From NCBI RefSeq assembly GCF_001697225.1, contig NZ_CP014671.1, forward strand, positions 620,001 to 684,000: DNA of 64,000 bases, read 5' to 3'. The stretch is from Immundisolibacter cernigliae. GTDB lineage: Bacteria > Pseudomonadota > Gammaproteobacteria > Immundisolibacterales > Immundisolibacteraceae. Shown in pieces: positions 50,361 through 63,511 of this stretch (position 1 is the first letter of the stretch; the number at the start of each line of letters is the position of its first letter). Under the pieces are notes generated by a model. It ran no database searches and was not told the DNA's origin. It saw only the letters and a list, made by a program, of their open reading frames with translations. Made by a program: the position numbers and the translations under genes.

Positions 50361-52556
50361 CTACAGAGGATCCTCCGACGTCAGGGCCCGCGAATCGCCA
50401 CGCAGCAGACGCAGACCGTTGCCGACCACGAGCAGGCTGGCGCCCATGTCGGCGAACACCGCCATCCACATAGTCGCGTTGCCGAAGATCGCCAGCCACA
50501 GAAACACGGCCTTGATGCCAAGGGCCAGACTGATGTTCTGCCACAGTACCGAGTGCGTCCGGCGCGACAGGCGGATCAGTTCCGGGATGCGGCGCAGGTC
50601 GTCGTTCATGATCACGACGTCGGCGGCTTCCAGGGCCGTGTCGGTGCCGGCGGCGCCCATGGCGATGCCGATGTCGGCCCTGGCCAGGGCCGGCGCGTCG
50701 TTGATGCCGTCACCGGTCATGGCAGTCGCGCCGTAGTGCCGGCGCAGGGTGTCGATGGCGTCCAGCTTGTCCTGCGGCAGCAGATCGCCGCGCGCATCCT
50801 GGATGCCGGCATGCTGCGCGATGGTGCGCGCCGTGGCCGCGTTGTCGCCGCTGAGCAGCACCGGCGTGACGCCGAGGGCCTTCAGCTCGGCCACGGCGGC
50901 GCGCGAGCTGCCCTTGATCGTGTCGGCGACCGCGAACAGCGCCAACACGGCTGACTGCGAGGCCAGCAAGGTCACCGTGCGGCCCTGGTTTTCGTGTACC
51001 GCCAGGCGCGCTTCCAGCGCCGGGCTGCACAGCCCGCGATCCTCGATCAGGCGGTGATTGCCGAGCAGGAAAGCCGCCCCGTCCACCGTGCCCTGCACGC
51101 CGCGACCGGGCAGGGCCTGAAAGTCACCGACCGCAACGCCGCCCAATCGCAGACCTTCGGCAATTGCGCGCGATACGGGGTGATCGGAGCGGCCGGCAAG
51201 GCTGGCAGCCAGGGCCAGATGCGTCGCGACATCGCCGCCGTCGATTGCCACGGATTCGACCAGCTTCGGCTTGCCTTCGGTGATGGTGCCGGTCTTGTCG
51301 AACGCGATGGCCTTCAGTTTGCGTGCGTCTTCCAGGTACACGCCGCCCTTGATCAGGATGCCGCGGCGCGCGGCGCTGGCCAGCGCACTGACCACCGTCA
51401 CCGGCGTCGAGATCACCAGCGCGCACGGGCAGGCGATCACCAGCAGCACCAGCGCCTTGTACGCCGCCTGCGCCCAAGTCCAGTCCATCAGCCAGGGCGA
51501 CAGCAGCGTCACCGCAACCGCCAACGCGAACACGCCGGGCGTGTAGACCGCTGCGAAGCGGTCCACGAAACGCTGTGTCGGGGCGCGCGAGCCCTGCGCC
51601 TGCTCGACCGCGTGAATGATGCGCGCCAGCGTGGAGTCGTCAGCGGCCGCGGTGGTGCGAATTTCCAGCTCCGCGGCCTGGTTGATGGTGCCCGCGAACA
51701 CGCCGTCGCCGATGGTCTTGTCCACCGGAATGCTCTCGCCGGTCACGGGTGCCTGATCGATCGCGCTGGCGCCAGCGGTGACTACGCCATCCAGCGGTAC
51801 GCGCTCGCCGGGGCGGATGCGCACGATGGCATCGACCGGTACGTCGGCCGCCGCCACGGTTTGCCACGTTCCGTCCGCCTGGCGCAGCTGCGCCTGCTGC
51901 GGCGCCAACGCCAGCAGGCTCTGGATGGCGTTTCGAGCACGGTCCAGCGAGCGCGCCTCGATCAGCTCGGCGATGGCGTACAGCGCCATCACCATCGCCG
52001 CTTCCGGCCACTGGCCGATCAGGAAGGCGCCGGTCACCGCCACGCTCATCAGCGCGGTGATGTTCAGGCGCCCGTGGCACAGCGCGCTGAAGCCCTTGCG
52101 GTAGGTCTCGAAGCCGGCGAGCCAGATTGCCGCCGCCGCCAGCGCCATTTCGATGCCGGTGACGGCAAGGCCCGCGCCGCCGAAGTACGCCAGGCCCTCG
52201 GCGCCCGCCGCCAGCAGCAGGGCGATGACTGGTCGGCGCAGGCCGCCGAGCATGCCCTCAATGTCGTGCGGATCGGCAGTTCGATTGCCGTCTTGCGCGG
52301 ATGGAGCCAGCGGCTGCGGGTCGAAACCCGCGCGGCGGATGGCTGCCAGTGCCTCGGCGATCACCGGCTGGGGGGCCGAGATGGCGAGTGTGCGGGCACC
52401 GAGCTGAAAGCTCAGGGACACGATACCCGCCACCGGTTCCAGCGCGCGGCGAATTTCGGACTCCTCGGCTGCGCAGTCCATGGCCTGAATGCGAAAGCGT
52501 GCCGCGGTGCCGCTGCTGCGTTCCGCCTCAGGCCCGGAAGAGATCGAACGGTCCAT
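50361..52556 (-). CDS. Zn/Cd/Pb-type P1B ATPase (ZntA/CadA-like)
   Basis: Heavy-metal exporting ATPase of 731 residues. The N-terminal metal domain has MDCAAEESEIRRAL, a variant with a single Cys plus Glu pair instead of CxxC. Membrane helices carry the CPC motif (VIACPCALVISTPV), the phosphorylation site is DKTGTITEG, SDHPVSRAIAEG is the HP locus and TGDGINDAPALARA the hinge; K and D of the Zn/Cd group follow in ADMGASLLVVGNGLRL. The ATG at 52556 is chosen for its GAGGA site 8 bases upstream. It lies just after the metal RND operon. Confidence 0.93.
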   Translation of the reverse strand: MDRSISSGPEAERSSGTAARFRIQAMDCAAEESEIRRALEPVAGIVSLSFQLGARTLAISAPQPVIAEALAAIRRAGFDPQPLAPSAQDGNRTADPHDIEGMLGGLRRPVIALLLAAGAEGLAYFGGAGLAVTGIEMALAAAAIWLAGFETYRKGFSALCHGRLNITALMSVAVTGAFLIGQWPEAAMVMALYAIAELIEARSLDRARNAIQSLLALAPQQAQLRQADGTWQTVAAADVPVDAIVRIRPGERVPLDGVVTAGASAIDQAPVTGESIPVDKTIGDGVFAGTINQAAELEIRTTAAADDSTLARIIHAVEQAQGSRAPTQRFVDRFAAVYTPGVFALAVAVTLLSPWLMDWTWAQAAYKALVLLVIACPCALVISTPVTVVSALASAARRGILIKGGVYLEDARKLKAIAFDKTGTITEGKPKLVESVAIDGGDVATHLALAASLAGRSDHPVSRAIAEGLRLGGVAVGDFQALPGRGVQGTVDGAAFLLGNHRLIEDRGLCSPALEARLAVHENQGRTVTLLASQSAVLALFAVADTIKGSSRAAVAELKALGVTPVLLSGDNAATARTIAQHAGIQDARGDLLPQDKLDAIDTLRRHYGATAMTGDGINDAPALARADIGIAMGAAGTDTALEAADVVIMNDDLRRIPELIRLSRRTHSVLWQNISLALGIKAVFLWLAIFGNATMWMAVFADMGASLLVVGNGLRLLRGDSRALTSEDPL

Positions 52557-52633
52557 GCAAGGGTTCCTCAATGCGCATCTGCCAGAACTCAGTCATCGGC
52601 TCGGGGCCGACCGTTGTTTGAGGCATTCCGACA

Positions 52634-52975
52634 TCAGACATTCCGGGACCCGAGCACGATGACGGCCATGCCGAGCAAGGCAAGGCCCACGCCCAGCCAG
52701 TCGGTCATGGATGGCCGCACCGAATCCACGGCCCACAGCCACAGCAGCGCCATGCTGACGTACACGCCCCCATACGCCGCATACACGCGCCCGGCCGCCT
52801 GTGGGTGCAGCGTCAGCAGCCACACGAATGCCGCCAGGCTGGCCGCCGCGGGCAGCAGCAGCCATACGGAGTGGCCCTGCTTGAGCCACAGGTACGGCAG
52901 ATAACAGCCCAGGATTTCGGCGAATGCGGTCAGCACGAAGAGGCCGAAGGTTTTGAGCAGTTCCATTGCGGCCAT
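52634..52975 (-). CDS. ynfA: YnfA/UPF0060 small membrane protein
   Basis: Membrane protein of 113 residues with four helices, of the UPF0060 family related in size to small multidrug resistance proteins. Signature stretches are [42 protein letters not shown] and [17 protein letters not shown]. Start MAAMELLK at 52975, or the second ATG at 52966. It lies between CzcA and the P-type ATPase on the same strand, so it may belong to the metal-resistance cluster. Confidence 0.92.
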   Translation of the reverse strand: MAAMELLKTFGLFVLTAFAEILGCYLPYLWLKQGHSVWLLLPAAASLAAFVWLLTLHPQAAGRVYAAYGGVYVSMALLWLWAVDSVRPSMTDWLGVGLALLGMAVIVLGSRNV

Positions 52976-53035
52976 CGCGTTCAGATCTCCGACCAGCGCG
53001 GGCTGGAGCCAGGGATTCCAACCTCCACCGGCGCG

Positions 53036-56507
<3,472 letters not shown>

Positions 56508-56514
56508 GGCCGGC

Positions 56515-57762
56515 TCAGTGGTCGTGCGAGGCGCCCGACTTTTCGATGTCGGCCTTGATCAGGTAGCTGTTTTCGCTGACGTACTCGGTGCCGGGTTTGA
56601 GGCCGGCCAGCACTTCCACGTACTGCCCGTCGCCGCGGCCCAGTTCCAGCATGCGCACCTCGTAGGTCTCGCCCACCCGGGCGAACACCACCGTGAAATC
56701 CCGAAACGTCTGCAGGCCGGAGGCCTTCACCGCCAGCGGCACCTGCGCGCCACCGACCATGACCTCGGCATTGACGTACAGCCCCGGGGTCCAGCCACCG
56801 TCGCCGGCATCGAAACTCGCCCACACCGTCAGCGCCTGGTTGGCATTGCCGCTGGCGGGGGCGATGCGGGTAATGGCACCGCGGGTCGTGCGCTCGCCGT
56901 CCACTGTTGTGAGACGCACTTCCTGGCCCACGCGAACGCGCGCCAGATCGCGCGGAAACACGGCCAACTCGGCCCGCACCTGCGCAAGGTCGCTGATCGT
57001 GAACAGGGGCATGTCGCCGGCCTGCTGGCCGGGATTGGTCATGCGCGCGGTGATGACGCCCCCGATCGGCGCCGTGACCGCATAAACCTGTAGCGAGTCG
57101 TTGGATTCCACCCGCGCCAGCACTTCGCCGGCGCGCACGCTGTCGCCCACGGTCTTGCTCACGCTCTTGACCACGCCGGCAAAGCGCGCGCCGACGTCCC
57201 GCACCGCGTCCGGGTTGGTCGCAATCGTTCCGTACAGCGGCAGCAGGTCGCGGATCAGGCGCGGGCCGGCGGTTGCCGTGCGGATGCCGGCTGCCTTGGC
57301 GCTGTCTGCGGCGATGGTGACGCGGCCTTCGTAGCTGTCGTACGCCCAGCGATGGGTCTTGCCCTCGAACTGGGCCTGCACGGTCACATCGAAGGAATGC
57401 GGTTCGGTCACCACGCCATCGCCGCGCAGAAAATCGCCCTGCGGCGCGAAACGGAACAGGTTTTTCTCGCCGTCCAGACGGGCGAGCTCGACCGTCAGTT
57501 GCACGGCATCCGGGGCCACGGGCTGGCCCTTGCTGGTCACCCAGGCGCGGTATTCCGGCGGCACGCCCTCCTCGAAGATCGCCAGCTCGACGACGAAGTC
57601 GCCATCGGCCAGCAGGAGCCCGTTGTGCGGGCCCCTGGCCGCTTCCTGCGCCGCGCCGGCGCCGTGGTCGGAGTGCTCGGCAGGTGTTTCGGACCGGCCA
57701 CAGGCGGCGAGCGTCAGGCCAAGCAGGGCCACCAGGGCCCAGTGATGCAGGTTTTTTTTCAT
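56515..57762 (-). CDS. czcB: Metal RND periplasmic adaptor lipoprotein (CzcB type)
   Basis: Adaptor of 415 residues. MKKNLHHWALVALLGLTLAAC is a lipoprotein signal. An N-terminal extra domain (residues ~40-150, GPHNGLLLADGDFVVELAIFEEG) is typical of Czc-type adaptors and precedes the lipoyl halves (DVGARFAGVVKSVSKTVGDSV and VTAPIGGVITARMTNPGQQ) and the beta-barrel. Its helical hairpin is very short. The C-terminus ends SGASHDH and may bind metal. The ATG overlaps the czcC stop (ATGA). Confidence 0.93.
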   Translation of the reverse strand: MKKNLHHWALVALLGLTLAACGRSETPAEHSDHGAGAAQEAARGPHNGLLLADGDFVVELAIFEEGVPPEYRAWVTSKGQPVAPDAVQLTVELARLDGEKNLFRFAPQGDFLRGDGVVTEPHSFDVTVQAQFEGKTHRWAYDSYEGRVTIAADSAKAAGIRTATAGPRLIRDLLPLYGTIATNPDAVRDVGARFAGVVKSVSKTVGDSVRAGEVLARVESNDSLQVYAVTAPIGGVITARMTNPGQQAGDMPLFTISDLAQVRAELAVFPRDLARVRVGQEVRLTTVDGERTTRGAITRIAPASGNANQALTVWASFDAGDGGWTPGLYVNAEVMVGGAQVPLAVKASGLQTFRDFTVVFARVGETYEVRMLELGRGDGQYVEVLAGLKPGTEYVSENSYLIKADIEKSGASHDH

Positions 57763-59075
57763 GGCTGGCTCGATTCGGTGGCGATGGGGCCCGGTGCGGG
57801 CGCGCCGGTGAGGCGCTGGATTTCGATCAGATGGCCGTGGTACTCGGCCGCGGCCTCGATCAGGCGGCGCCGCTGCGTGGCCCACTCGGCCTGCGCATCG
57901 CGCAGTTCCAGCAGCGAGTAACGACCGCGCGCGTAGGCATGGCGGGTTTGTGCCAACGCGGCCTCGACCGCGGGCACCACCCGTTCGCGCTGCGCCTCGA
58001 CCTCGACCCGGGCGTGGTTCAGCTCCTGCCAGATTTCGTACAGCCGGGCCTGCGCCCGCAGCATGGCCTGCTCGCGCTCGGGGCCGACCTGTGCCAGGCG
58101 GGCTTCGCTTTCCAGCACGTTGCCGCGCTCGCGCGAGGCACCAAACAGCGGCACGGAGGCGGAGAACATCAGCCCCACGTCGTCGATCGCCTCCAGCCGG
58201 CGGATTCCGGCGCCCAGCGTCAGGCCCGGCGTGCGGCGGGCCTGGGCCAGGCGCAGTTCGGATTCGCGCAGGCGCGTTTCACTGGCAAAGCGCAGCAGAT
58301 CCGGCGTGGTCTGCATTTGCGCCAGCAGGGCGTCGAAGTCCGCCACCGGCGGCAGGTGCAGCAAATCACCCTCGCCCGGTCCGAAGTCGGCCTCCAGGGT
58401 GCCGGTGGCGGCGGCGAGGTGCCGGCGCGAGGACAGCAGTTCGTGCTCGGCGTGTTCCTGCGCCAGGTACGCCCGTTCCAGCGAAACCTGCGCCCGCGAG
58501 CGTTCCGCCAGTGGCGCGCGCGCGGCGGCGACCCGCCGCTCGACTTCCGCCAGGGTGCTGCGGGCAAGCTCGGTCGCCTCGCGCGTGATGGCAAGCTGCG
58601 CCTGGTCCGACAGCACGTGCACGAATCGGCGAGCGACCTCCGCGCGCAGGTCCAGGTGCGCGATCTGGGCATCGGTGGCCACCTGCTCGCGACCAGCGGC
58701 AGCGGCCTCGATGCGCCGGTCGCGCAGACCGCCGCGTTCGATCAGCTGGCTGAAGCCGAGTGTGGTCTCGGCGGTCGAATAGCCGCTGACCTCGCCCGTG
58801 CCGAAGGCGTTTTCCACGGTGAGACCCAGCACCGGCGCCGGACGAATGCCGGCCTGGACGGCGCGCGCATCGGCGGCCTCAAGTTGCGCCCGGTAGGACG
58901 CGAACAGCGGGTGACGCGCCTCGGCGCGGGCCAGCGCCTCCGCCAGCGTGAAATGCGGCCCGGAATGCTCGGCATGGTGTGCGTCGACGGCGTCAGCCGC
59001 GATGGCCAAGGGCGTGCCGAACACGCTCATGACGGCCGCGCACAGCCGCGCGCACCGGATCGAAGAAGAAAACAT
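57759..59075 (-). CDS. czcC: TolC-family outer-membrane factor of metal pump (CzcC type)
   Basis: Outer-membrane channel protein of 438 residues. A signal peptide (to about AIAADAV) is followed by a His-containing linker and two repeats of the outer-membrane-efflux helical domain (LAEALARAEARHPLFASYRAQLEAA; LRESELRLAQARRTPGLTLGAG). It completes the tripartite CzcC-B-A pump. It lies 54 bases after the His-rich small gene. Confidence 0.93.
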   Translation of the reverse strand: MFSSSIRCARLCAAVMSVFGTPLAIAADAVDAHHAEHSGPHFTLAEALARAEARHPLFASYRAQLEAADARAVQAGIRPAPVLGLTVENAFGTGEVSGYSTAETTLGFSQLIERGGLRDRRIEAAAAGREQVATDAQIAHLDLRAEVARRFVHVLSDQAQLAITREATELARSTLAEVERRVAAARAPLAERSRAQVSLERAYLAQEHAEHELLSSRRHLAAATGTLEADFGPGEGDLLHLPPVADFDALLAQMQTTPDLLRFASETRLRESELRLAQARRTPGLTLGAGIRRLEAIDDVGLMFSASVPLFGASRERGNVLESEARLAQVGPEREQAMLRAQARLYEIWQELNHARVEVEAQRERVVPAVEAALAQTRHAYARGRYSLLELRDAQAEWATQRRRLIEAAAEYHGHLIEIQRLTGAPAPGPIATESSQP

Positions 59076-59129
59076 GCAGCCCCCGTCAGGGAATCGAACA
59101 GGCGTCCACCAACGGCGGACGACGCGGGT

Positions 59130-59516
59130 TCAGGAGGCGTGCAGAGGCGGCCCGCGCAGCAGCGGGCGACAGAAGCGGGGTGGGGAAGCGGAAGGCGGCG
59201 GCGAGGCGGCGGCGGCGATCCGCAGCCGGGCGAACAGGACAGTTACCAACCACAGCGCCGCCAGCAAGAGTGGCAGGTCAAGACCCCACTTGCCGGACTT
59301 GGTCAGCGCATCACCGACCAGCGAGACATCGCGGTCATCGTGCGCCTGGCCGTCGTGATGATCCGCGTGATGTCCGGAATCGGTTACATGCAGGCTGGCC
59401 GGAGGCTCGCTGCCGTCAAGGCACAGGTGCAGATGCGCGCCGCCCAGCCGCGCGAACAGCAAGGCGACACAGACCAGTGTCAGTAACCAGGGGCGAGGCG
59501 GACAGCGCAGGAACAT
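59130..59516 (-). CDS. His-rich small membrane protein, first gene of metal-efflux operon
   Basis: Protein of 128 residues. The ATG at 59516 opens a signal-like helix (WLLTLVCVALLFARLGGAHLHLCLDG). A short periplasmic segment with a histidine/aspartate cluster (DSGHHADHHDGQAHDDRD) suits metal binding. A second helix (LLLAALWLVTVLFARLRI) and a proline/arginine-rich tail follow. Comparable proteins precede czcC in other operons (CzcI-like place); the name is by position only. Confidence 0.78.
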   Translation of the reverse strand: MFLRCPPRPWLLTLVCVALLFARLGGAHLHLCLDGSEPPASLHVTDSGHHADHHDGQAHDDRDVSLVGDALTKSGKWGLDLPLLLAALWLVTVLFARLRIAAAASPPPSASPPRFCRPLLRGPPLHAS

Positions 59517-59655
59517 GGCGCGAAGTCTAGCGGATTTCCAGATGCACAGGCTCGAGTAGCCCAACTCTCGAATGAGGCCTCGCCGCTTGCCCCTTTGCAA
59601 GCGCTGGCCGCAGCCGCTAGCCTCGCATCGCCCTGCGTCCGAGAGGAGACCGTTC

Positions 59656-60873
59656 ATGCCCGTTCCGGCGCACATCCTGAGTGGTTACCGGGTGCTTGAC
59701 CTGAGTCAGGTGGTGGCGGGGCCGACCACCGCACGCCTGATGGCCGAGATGGGCGCCGAGGTGATCAAGGTCGAGTTGGCGCCTGACGGCGATTTGTCGC
59801 GCCGCCTGCCCTATATACGTGACGGGCGCAGTGCCTACTTCGTACAGCAGAACCGCGGCAAGAAAGGTCTGTGTGTGGACGTGCGCACGCCGGCCGGGCG
59901 GCAGATCCTGAGCGATCTCGCGGCGCGGGCGGACGTGCTGATCGAAAATTTCTCCCCCGGTGCCATCGGCCGCATGGGTCTGGACTGGGACACCGTGCAT
60001 GCGCTCAATCCGCGCCTGGTGATGTGCTCGATCTCGGCCTTTGGTCAAAGCGGACCGCTGGCCAATCTGCCGGGCTATGACTACATCGCGCAGGCCTATT
60101 CCGGCTTCACCAGCCTGATCGGCGAGCCGGATGGCTCGCCGTATTTTCCGCAGCTGGCGTTCGGCGATGCGGCCAGCGGCGGTTTTGCGCTGGCGGCGGT
60201 GCTGGCGGCCTTGCTGCACCGCGAGCGCGGCGGCGCGGGCCAGTATCTGGACATCAGCCTGCTGGATGTTTACGTCAGTGGCCAGGAAATCGGCATCCAG
60301 GCGGTGAGCGCGAGTGGCGGCAGCATCGTGCCGCGGCGCACCGGCCGGCAGCATTTTTCCGTCGCGCCGCTGGGTATTTTCAAGGGCGCGCAGGGCTATC
60401 TGGTGATCGTTGCGCTCGGCAGACAATGGGATCAGCTGTGCCGTGTCATGGGCCGGCCGGAACTCGCCGCGGACCCGCGCTTCTCGGAAAACGCGACGCG
60501 CGTGGCCAACCTGCCCGAAGTGGTGACCCTGATCGAGAATTGGCTGGCCTCGGTCGGCGATGACGCCGAGGCGATCCGCCTGCTCGAAGCCGAGCGCGTG
60601 CCGGTCGCACCGGTGCTGTCGGTGGAAGATGTGGTGAAGTTGCCCCACGCGCGACTGCGGCGCACGGTTCGAACCATTTTCGATCGCGCGCTGGGCGCGT
60701 TCGACGTGCCCGGCGTGCCGCTGCGTTTTTCGGCCTTTCCCGACGAACTGCCACTGCAGGCGCCGTTCCTGGGCGAGCACAACGCCGAGGTCCTGGGCGG
60801 TTTGCTGGGCTACGATGCGGCGCGCATCGGTGCGCTGCAAACGCAGGGCGTCCTTCTATCGCGGCAGGTGTAG
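59656..60873 (+). CDS. Family III CoA-transferase (CaiB/BaiF type)
   Basis: Enzyme of 405 residues moving CoA between carboxylic acids. Family blocks: GYRVLDLSQVVAGPTTARLMAEMGAEVIKVE, FVQQNRGKKGLCVDV, LIENFSPGAIGRMGL, and FGDAASGGFALAAVLAALLHRE, whose Asp is the nucleophile. An AGGAG site precedes the ATG at 59656. The substrate is unknown; with the nearby acyl-CoA dehydrogenase and E2 it fits an organic-acid degradation theme. Confidence 0.94.
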   Translation: MPVPAHILSGYRVLDLSQVVAGPTTARLMAEMGAEVIKVELAPDGDLSRRLPYIRDGRSAYFVQQNRGKKGLCVDVRTPAGRQILSDLAARADVLIENFSPGAIGRMGLDWDTVHALNPRLVMCSISAFGQSGPLANLPGYDYIAQAYSGFTSLIGEPDGSPYFPQLAFGDAASGGFALAAVLAALLHRERGGAGQYLDISLLDVYVSGQEIGIQAVSASGGSIVPRRTGRQHFSVAPLGIFKGAQGYLVIVALGRQWDQLCRVMGRPELAADPRFSENATRVANLPEVVTLIENWLASVGDDAEAIRLLEAERVPVAPVLSVEDVVKLPHARLRRTVRTIFDRALGAFDVPGVPLRFSAFPDELPLQAPFLGEHNAEVLGGLLGYDAARIGALQTQGVLLSRQV

Positions 60874-60911
60874 ATGGTTCTTCGCCCTGGCGCGTTCAGC
60901 GGCAGCTCAGA

Positions 60912-61001
60912 TCACACCATGCCGGCCCTGCGTAGGGCATCCAGGTCACTCGCTGCCAATCCGAGAGCACCGTACAGCTGTGCATTAGGACGCGATATCC
61001 G
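60912..61001 (-). pseudogene. Possible C-terminal relic of a second CoA-transferase
   Basis: On the minus strand a frame reads ISRPNAQLYGALGLAASDLD followed by ALRRAGMV and a stop at 60912. The N-x-x-L-Y-G-x-L-G-L-x-x-x-D-L-x-x-L-R-x-x-G-V pattern is the usual end of family III CoA-transferases. Only about 30 codons are recognisable, lying between the plus-strand CoA-transferase and the E2 gene. Confidence 0.45.
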
Positions 61002-61172
61002 CCGCATCAGCGGGCCTCTGTAACCTTTCGGCAACACAAATGACACAGCACAAACTTGCAGCAAGATCTGCTCGGACCGACGACCGGCTCCGGTGCACAT
61101 CGGCACCCCGCCGCATCCTGCCTGCAGTCACCACCCCGCGGGGCACGGCCGCCCGCCATCGGTGCCAATCGC

Positions 61173-62306
61173 ATGGCGCATGAACTCCTGCTGCCGCAGT
61201 GGTCGATGGGCATGCAGGACGGCCAGATCACACGCTGGCTGAAGGCCCCGGGCGATCCTGTGGCCGACGGCGAGGCTATCGCCGAGGTGGAGTCCTCCAA
61301 GGTGGCGAGCGAGCTGCTGGCCGACCGCGAAGGCGTATTCCTGCGAGCGCTGGTCGAGGTCGGTCAGGTCGTGCCGGTGCGCACTGCGCTGTGCCTGATC
61401 GGCGCACCGGGCGAGCGCCTTGATGCCGGTCCGGACATTGCCGCAGGCACTGCACCGCTGGCCGTCGCCCCGGCCGCCACCCGCCCTGCCCCATCCGGCA
61501 CCGGCAACTTGCAGGTCACGCCGCGCGCCCGCAAGCTGGCTGCCGAACGCGGCGTCGATCTGGCACAGGTGCGCGGCAGCGGGCCTGCCGGACGCATCGT
61601 GGAGGCTGATATCGAGGCCCTGCCGGACCAGGCCGGCGACGGAACCTATTCGCTGGCCCAGCGCCGTGGCCGCATTGCCGAGCGCCTGCTCGCCAGCCTG
61701 CACGGCAGCGCACAGCTGACGCTGAGCCGGGACATCGACGTGACGGACCTGACCGACTGGCGGGCCCGGTTGCCCTTTCGTGCCGGCTGGGGCGACCTCG
61801 TCGGCTACGCCGTCAGCCGCGTCTTGGGCGGGCATCCGCCGTTCAACGGCACCATCGAGGGCGACCGCGTCCGCATCGGCTCGCAGGTGAATCTGGGCTT
61901 TGCCGTGGCGCTGCAAGGCGGCCTGGTCACCCCGGTCATCCACGACGCCGGCCGCAAAAGCCTGCGCGACTTGGCGCAACTGGCGGCCGAGCTGGCCAGC
62001 CGCGCCCGCAGCGGCACGCTGCGCCCACAGGATGTCGACGGCGGCACCTTCACCGTTTCGAACCTCGGTGGCCACGGCATCGACGCCTTCACGCCCATCA
62101 TCAACCCGCCGCAGATTGCCATCCTGGGCCTTGGCCGGGTACGTGAGATAGCGCAGCGCAGCGACGGCGGTATAGCCTGGCGGCAATGCATGACCGTGAG
62201 CCTGACCTTCGATCATCGCATCGCCGATGGCGTGCCGGCGGCTGTGTTTCTGCAGGATCTGGCGCAGTTCCTGAGTCGTCCGGAGGGCTTCCAGTCCGGC
62301 GCCTGA
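61173..62306 (+). CDS. Dihydrolipoamide acyltransferase (E2), acetoin/2-oxoacid type
   Basis: E2 protein of 377 residues. The lipoyl domain starts ELLLPQWSMGMQDGQITRWL with the lipoylated Lys in EVESSKVASELLAD. The peripheral-subunit-binding domain is TPRARKLAAERGVDLAQVRGSGPAGRIVE, and the acyltransferase domain ends with the catalytic LTFDHRIADGVPAA. WSMGMQDG resembles acetoin-dehydrogenase E2 enzymes. The ATG at 61173 is chosen as the start of the lipoyl domain. No E1 or E3 gene is adjacent. Confidence 0.93.
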   Translation: MAHELLLPQWSMGMQDGQITRWLKAPGDPVADGEAIAEVESSKVASELLADREGVFLRALVEVGQVVPVRTALCLIGAPGERLDAGPDIAAGTAPLAVAPAATRPAPSGTGNLQVTPRARKLAAERGVDLAQVRGSGPAGRIVEADIEALPDQAGDGTYSLAQRRGRIAERLLASLHGSAQLTLSRDIDVTDLTDWRARLPFRAGWGDLVGYAVSRVLGGHPPFNGTIEGDRVRIGSQVNLGFAVALQGGLVTPVIHDAGRKSLRDLAQLAAELASRARSGTLRPQDVDGGTFTVSNLGGHGIDAFTPIINPPQIAILGLGRVREIAQRSDGGIAWRQCMTVSLTFDHRIADGVPAAVFLQDLAQFLSRPEGFQSGA

Positions 62307-62326
62307 GCCTCACGGTCGGCGCCGCG

Positions 62327-63300
62327 TCAGTCCCTGATGATGCTCGTGCGGCGATGCTCGTCATCCGGGAACACGCGGCCGGTCATGATGGTTTGCCAGA
62401 TATGGTCGAAGACCTTGCCCGGCTCGCCGGCCTTCTTGCCGGACCGAAAATAACTGTGGCCCTTGGGCGTGTCGTAAGCGGTGTTCACGTCGTCACAATC
62501 CACGGCGTAAACGTTCGTCGGCGTGAGGGCCATGTTCTCGGGCCGGTATGGCCCAGGCGACGCGAGGCGATCTTGTTCTTCAGGTTCGCCACCTTGCTTG
62601 AACGCAGCGCCAGGTCGTCCGAGGCGTAATACACCACCACATTGCGCGATGCGTGGCTGATGAGTTCACCGGCGTGCCCCTTGTGCACCGATTCGTTCTC
62701 GATATCCGCCGCCACCAGATAGGTGTTTCGAAACAGCAGCGGCACGCCGCTTGGCAGGTCGTACTTGTCCCAGGCACACAGCGTCTCGCGCAGCACGCGA
62801 TTGCCCATGGAGTGCGCCAGCATGTTGATGCGCTTCAGGCACGGATCGTCGGTCGGGTTGCGCTGGGCGTCATCGCGCCATTTCATGAAGTGCCCCAGCA
62901 CCCGGGCCAGGGAAAAGGCACTCGCGTCGGCCGCCTTCTGGTCGTCCCAGTAGTCCTTGACGATTCCCTGGTCATCGTCACAGGGCCATACCACCGGCAG
63001 CACCAGCAGCTCCTTTTGCTTCCTTTTGTCGCACAGCGCCTGCAACTCCGCCGCCCCGTCGAATACCGCCTCCGGCAGATTCGAGAAGCCGTGGAGGTAC
63101 ACCAGCAACTGCCGATACGGCGAGGACTTCAGCTCGGACATCAGATTGAAGCCGCCGATTTCCTCGTATTTATCCTTGCCCAGCCGCCGGCAATAGAACA
63201 CCGAGTTGGAGGCTGCGTTGTTCTTGAGATCAAAGTCGAAGGCACGGCCGACGCGGCTCTTGATGCTCTGCGTCGGGAAGCGGTTGGTTATGAACAACAT
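62327..63300 (-). pseudogene. Alpha/beta hydrolase (DUF900-like), frameshifted near the 3' end
   Basis: From ATG 63300, with an AGAGG site, the frame reads MLFITNRFPTQSIKSRVGRA, LLVYLHGFSNLPEAVFDGA, and a nucleophile elbow NMLAHSMGNRVLRETL of a serine hydrolase. At about 62540 the frame runs into unrelated sequence (GPRTWPSRRR). One base over, the expected continuation appears: PENMALTPTNVYAVDCDDVN to RTSIIRD, stopping at 62327. A single missing base near 62540 therefore divides an otherwise complete ~325-residue protein. Either a recent mutation or a base-call error. Confidence 0.82.
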
Positions 63301-63511
63301 GGCACGACCTCTCATGCGAGCTTGAGGGCGCACAGTGTCCGCCGCCCTGCGCCGTTCTGCCATGCACTGATACACATCCGGCCCGATGGGGCTGGCCGCC
63401 AGATACGATGCCGCCTGTGCGACAGTCCATCGCAGTGCCCACGGTTGCGAACTTGGCGGCTTCGGGCAAGGTCAAACAACCCGCACCTTGGCCCGAGTGA
63501 AGGAGTAAGCC

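Noticed and set aside
50994-52904. Plus-strand open frame opposite the metal ATPase
   Set aside because: Shadow of a well-supported P-type ATPase gene.
57684-59486. Plus-strand open frame opposite czcC
   Set aside because: Shadow of the outer-membrane factor gene.
59517-59655. MerR-type operator sought between the metal operon and the CoA-transferase gene
   Set aside because: Only a weak GGCTACTCGAGCC-like symmetry is present; spacing and sequence do not fit a MerR-family promoter.
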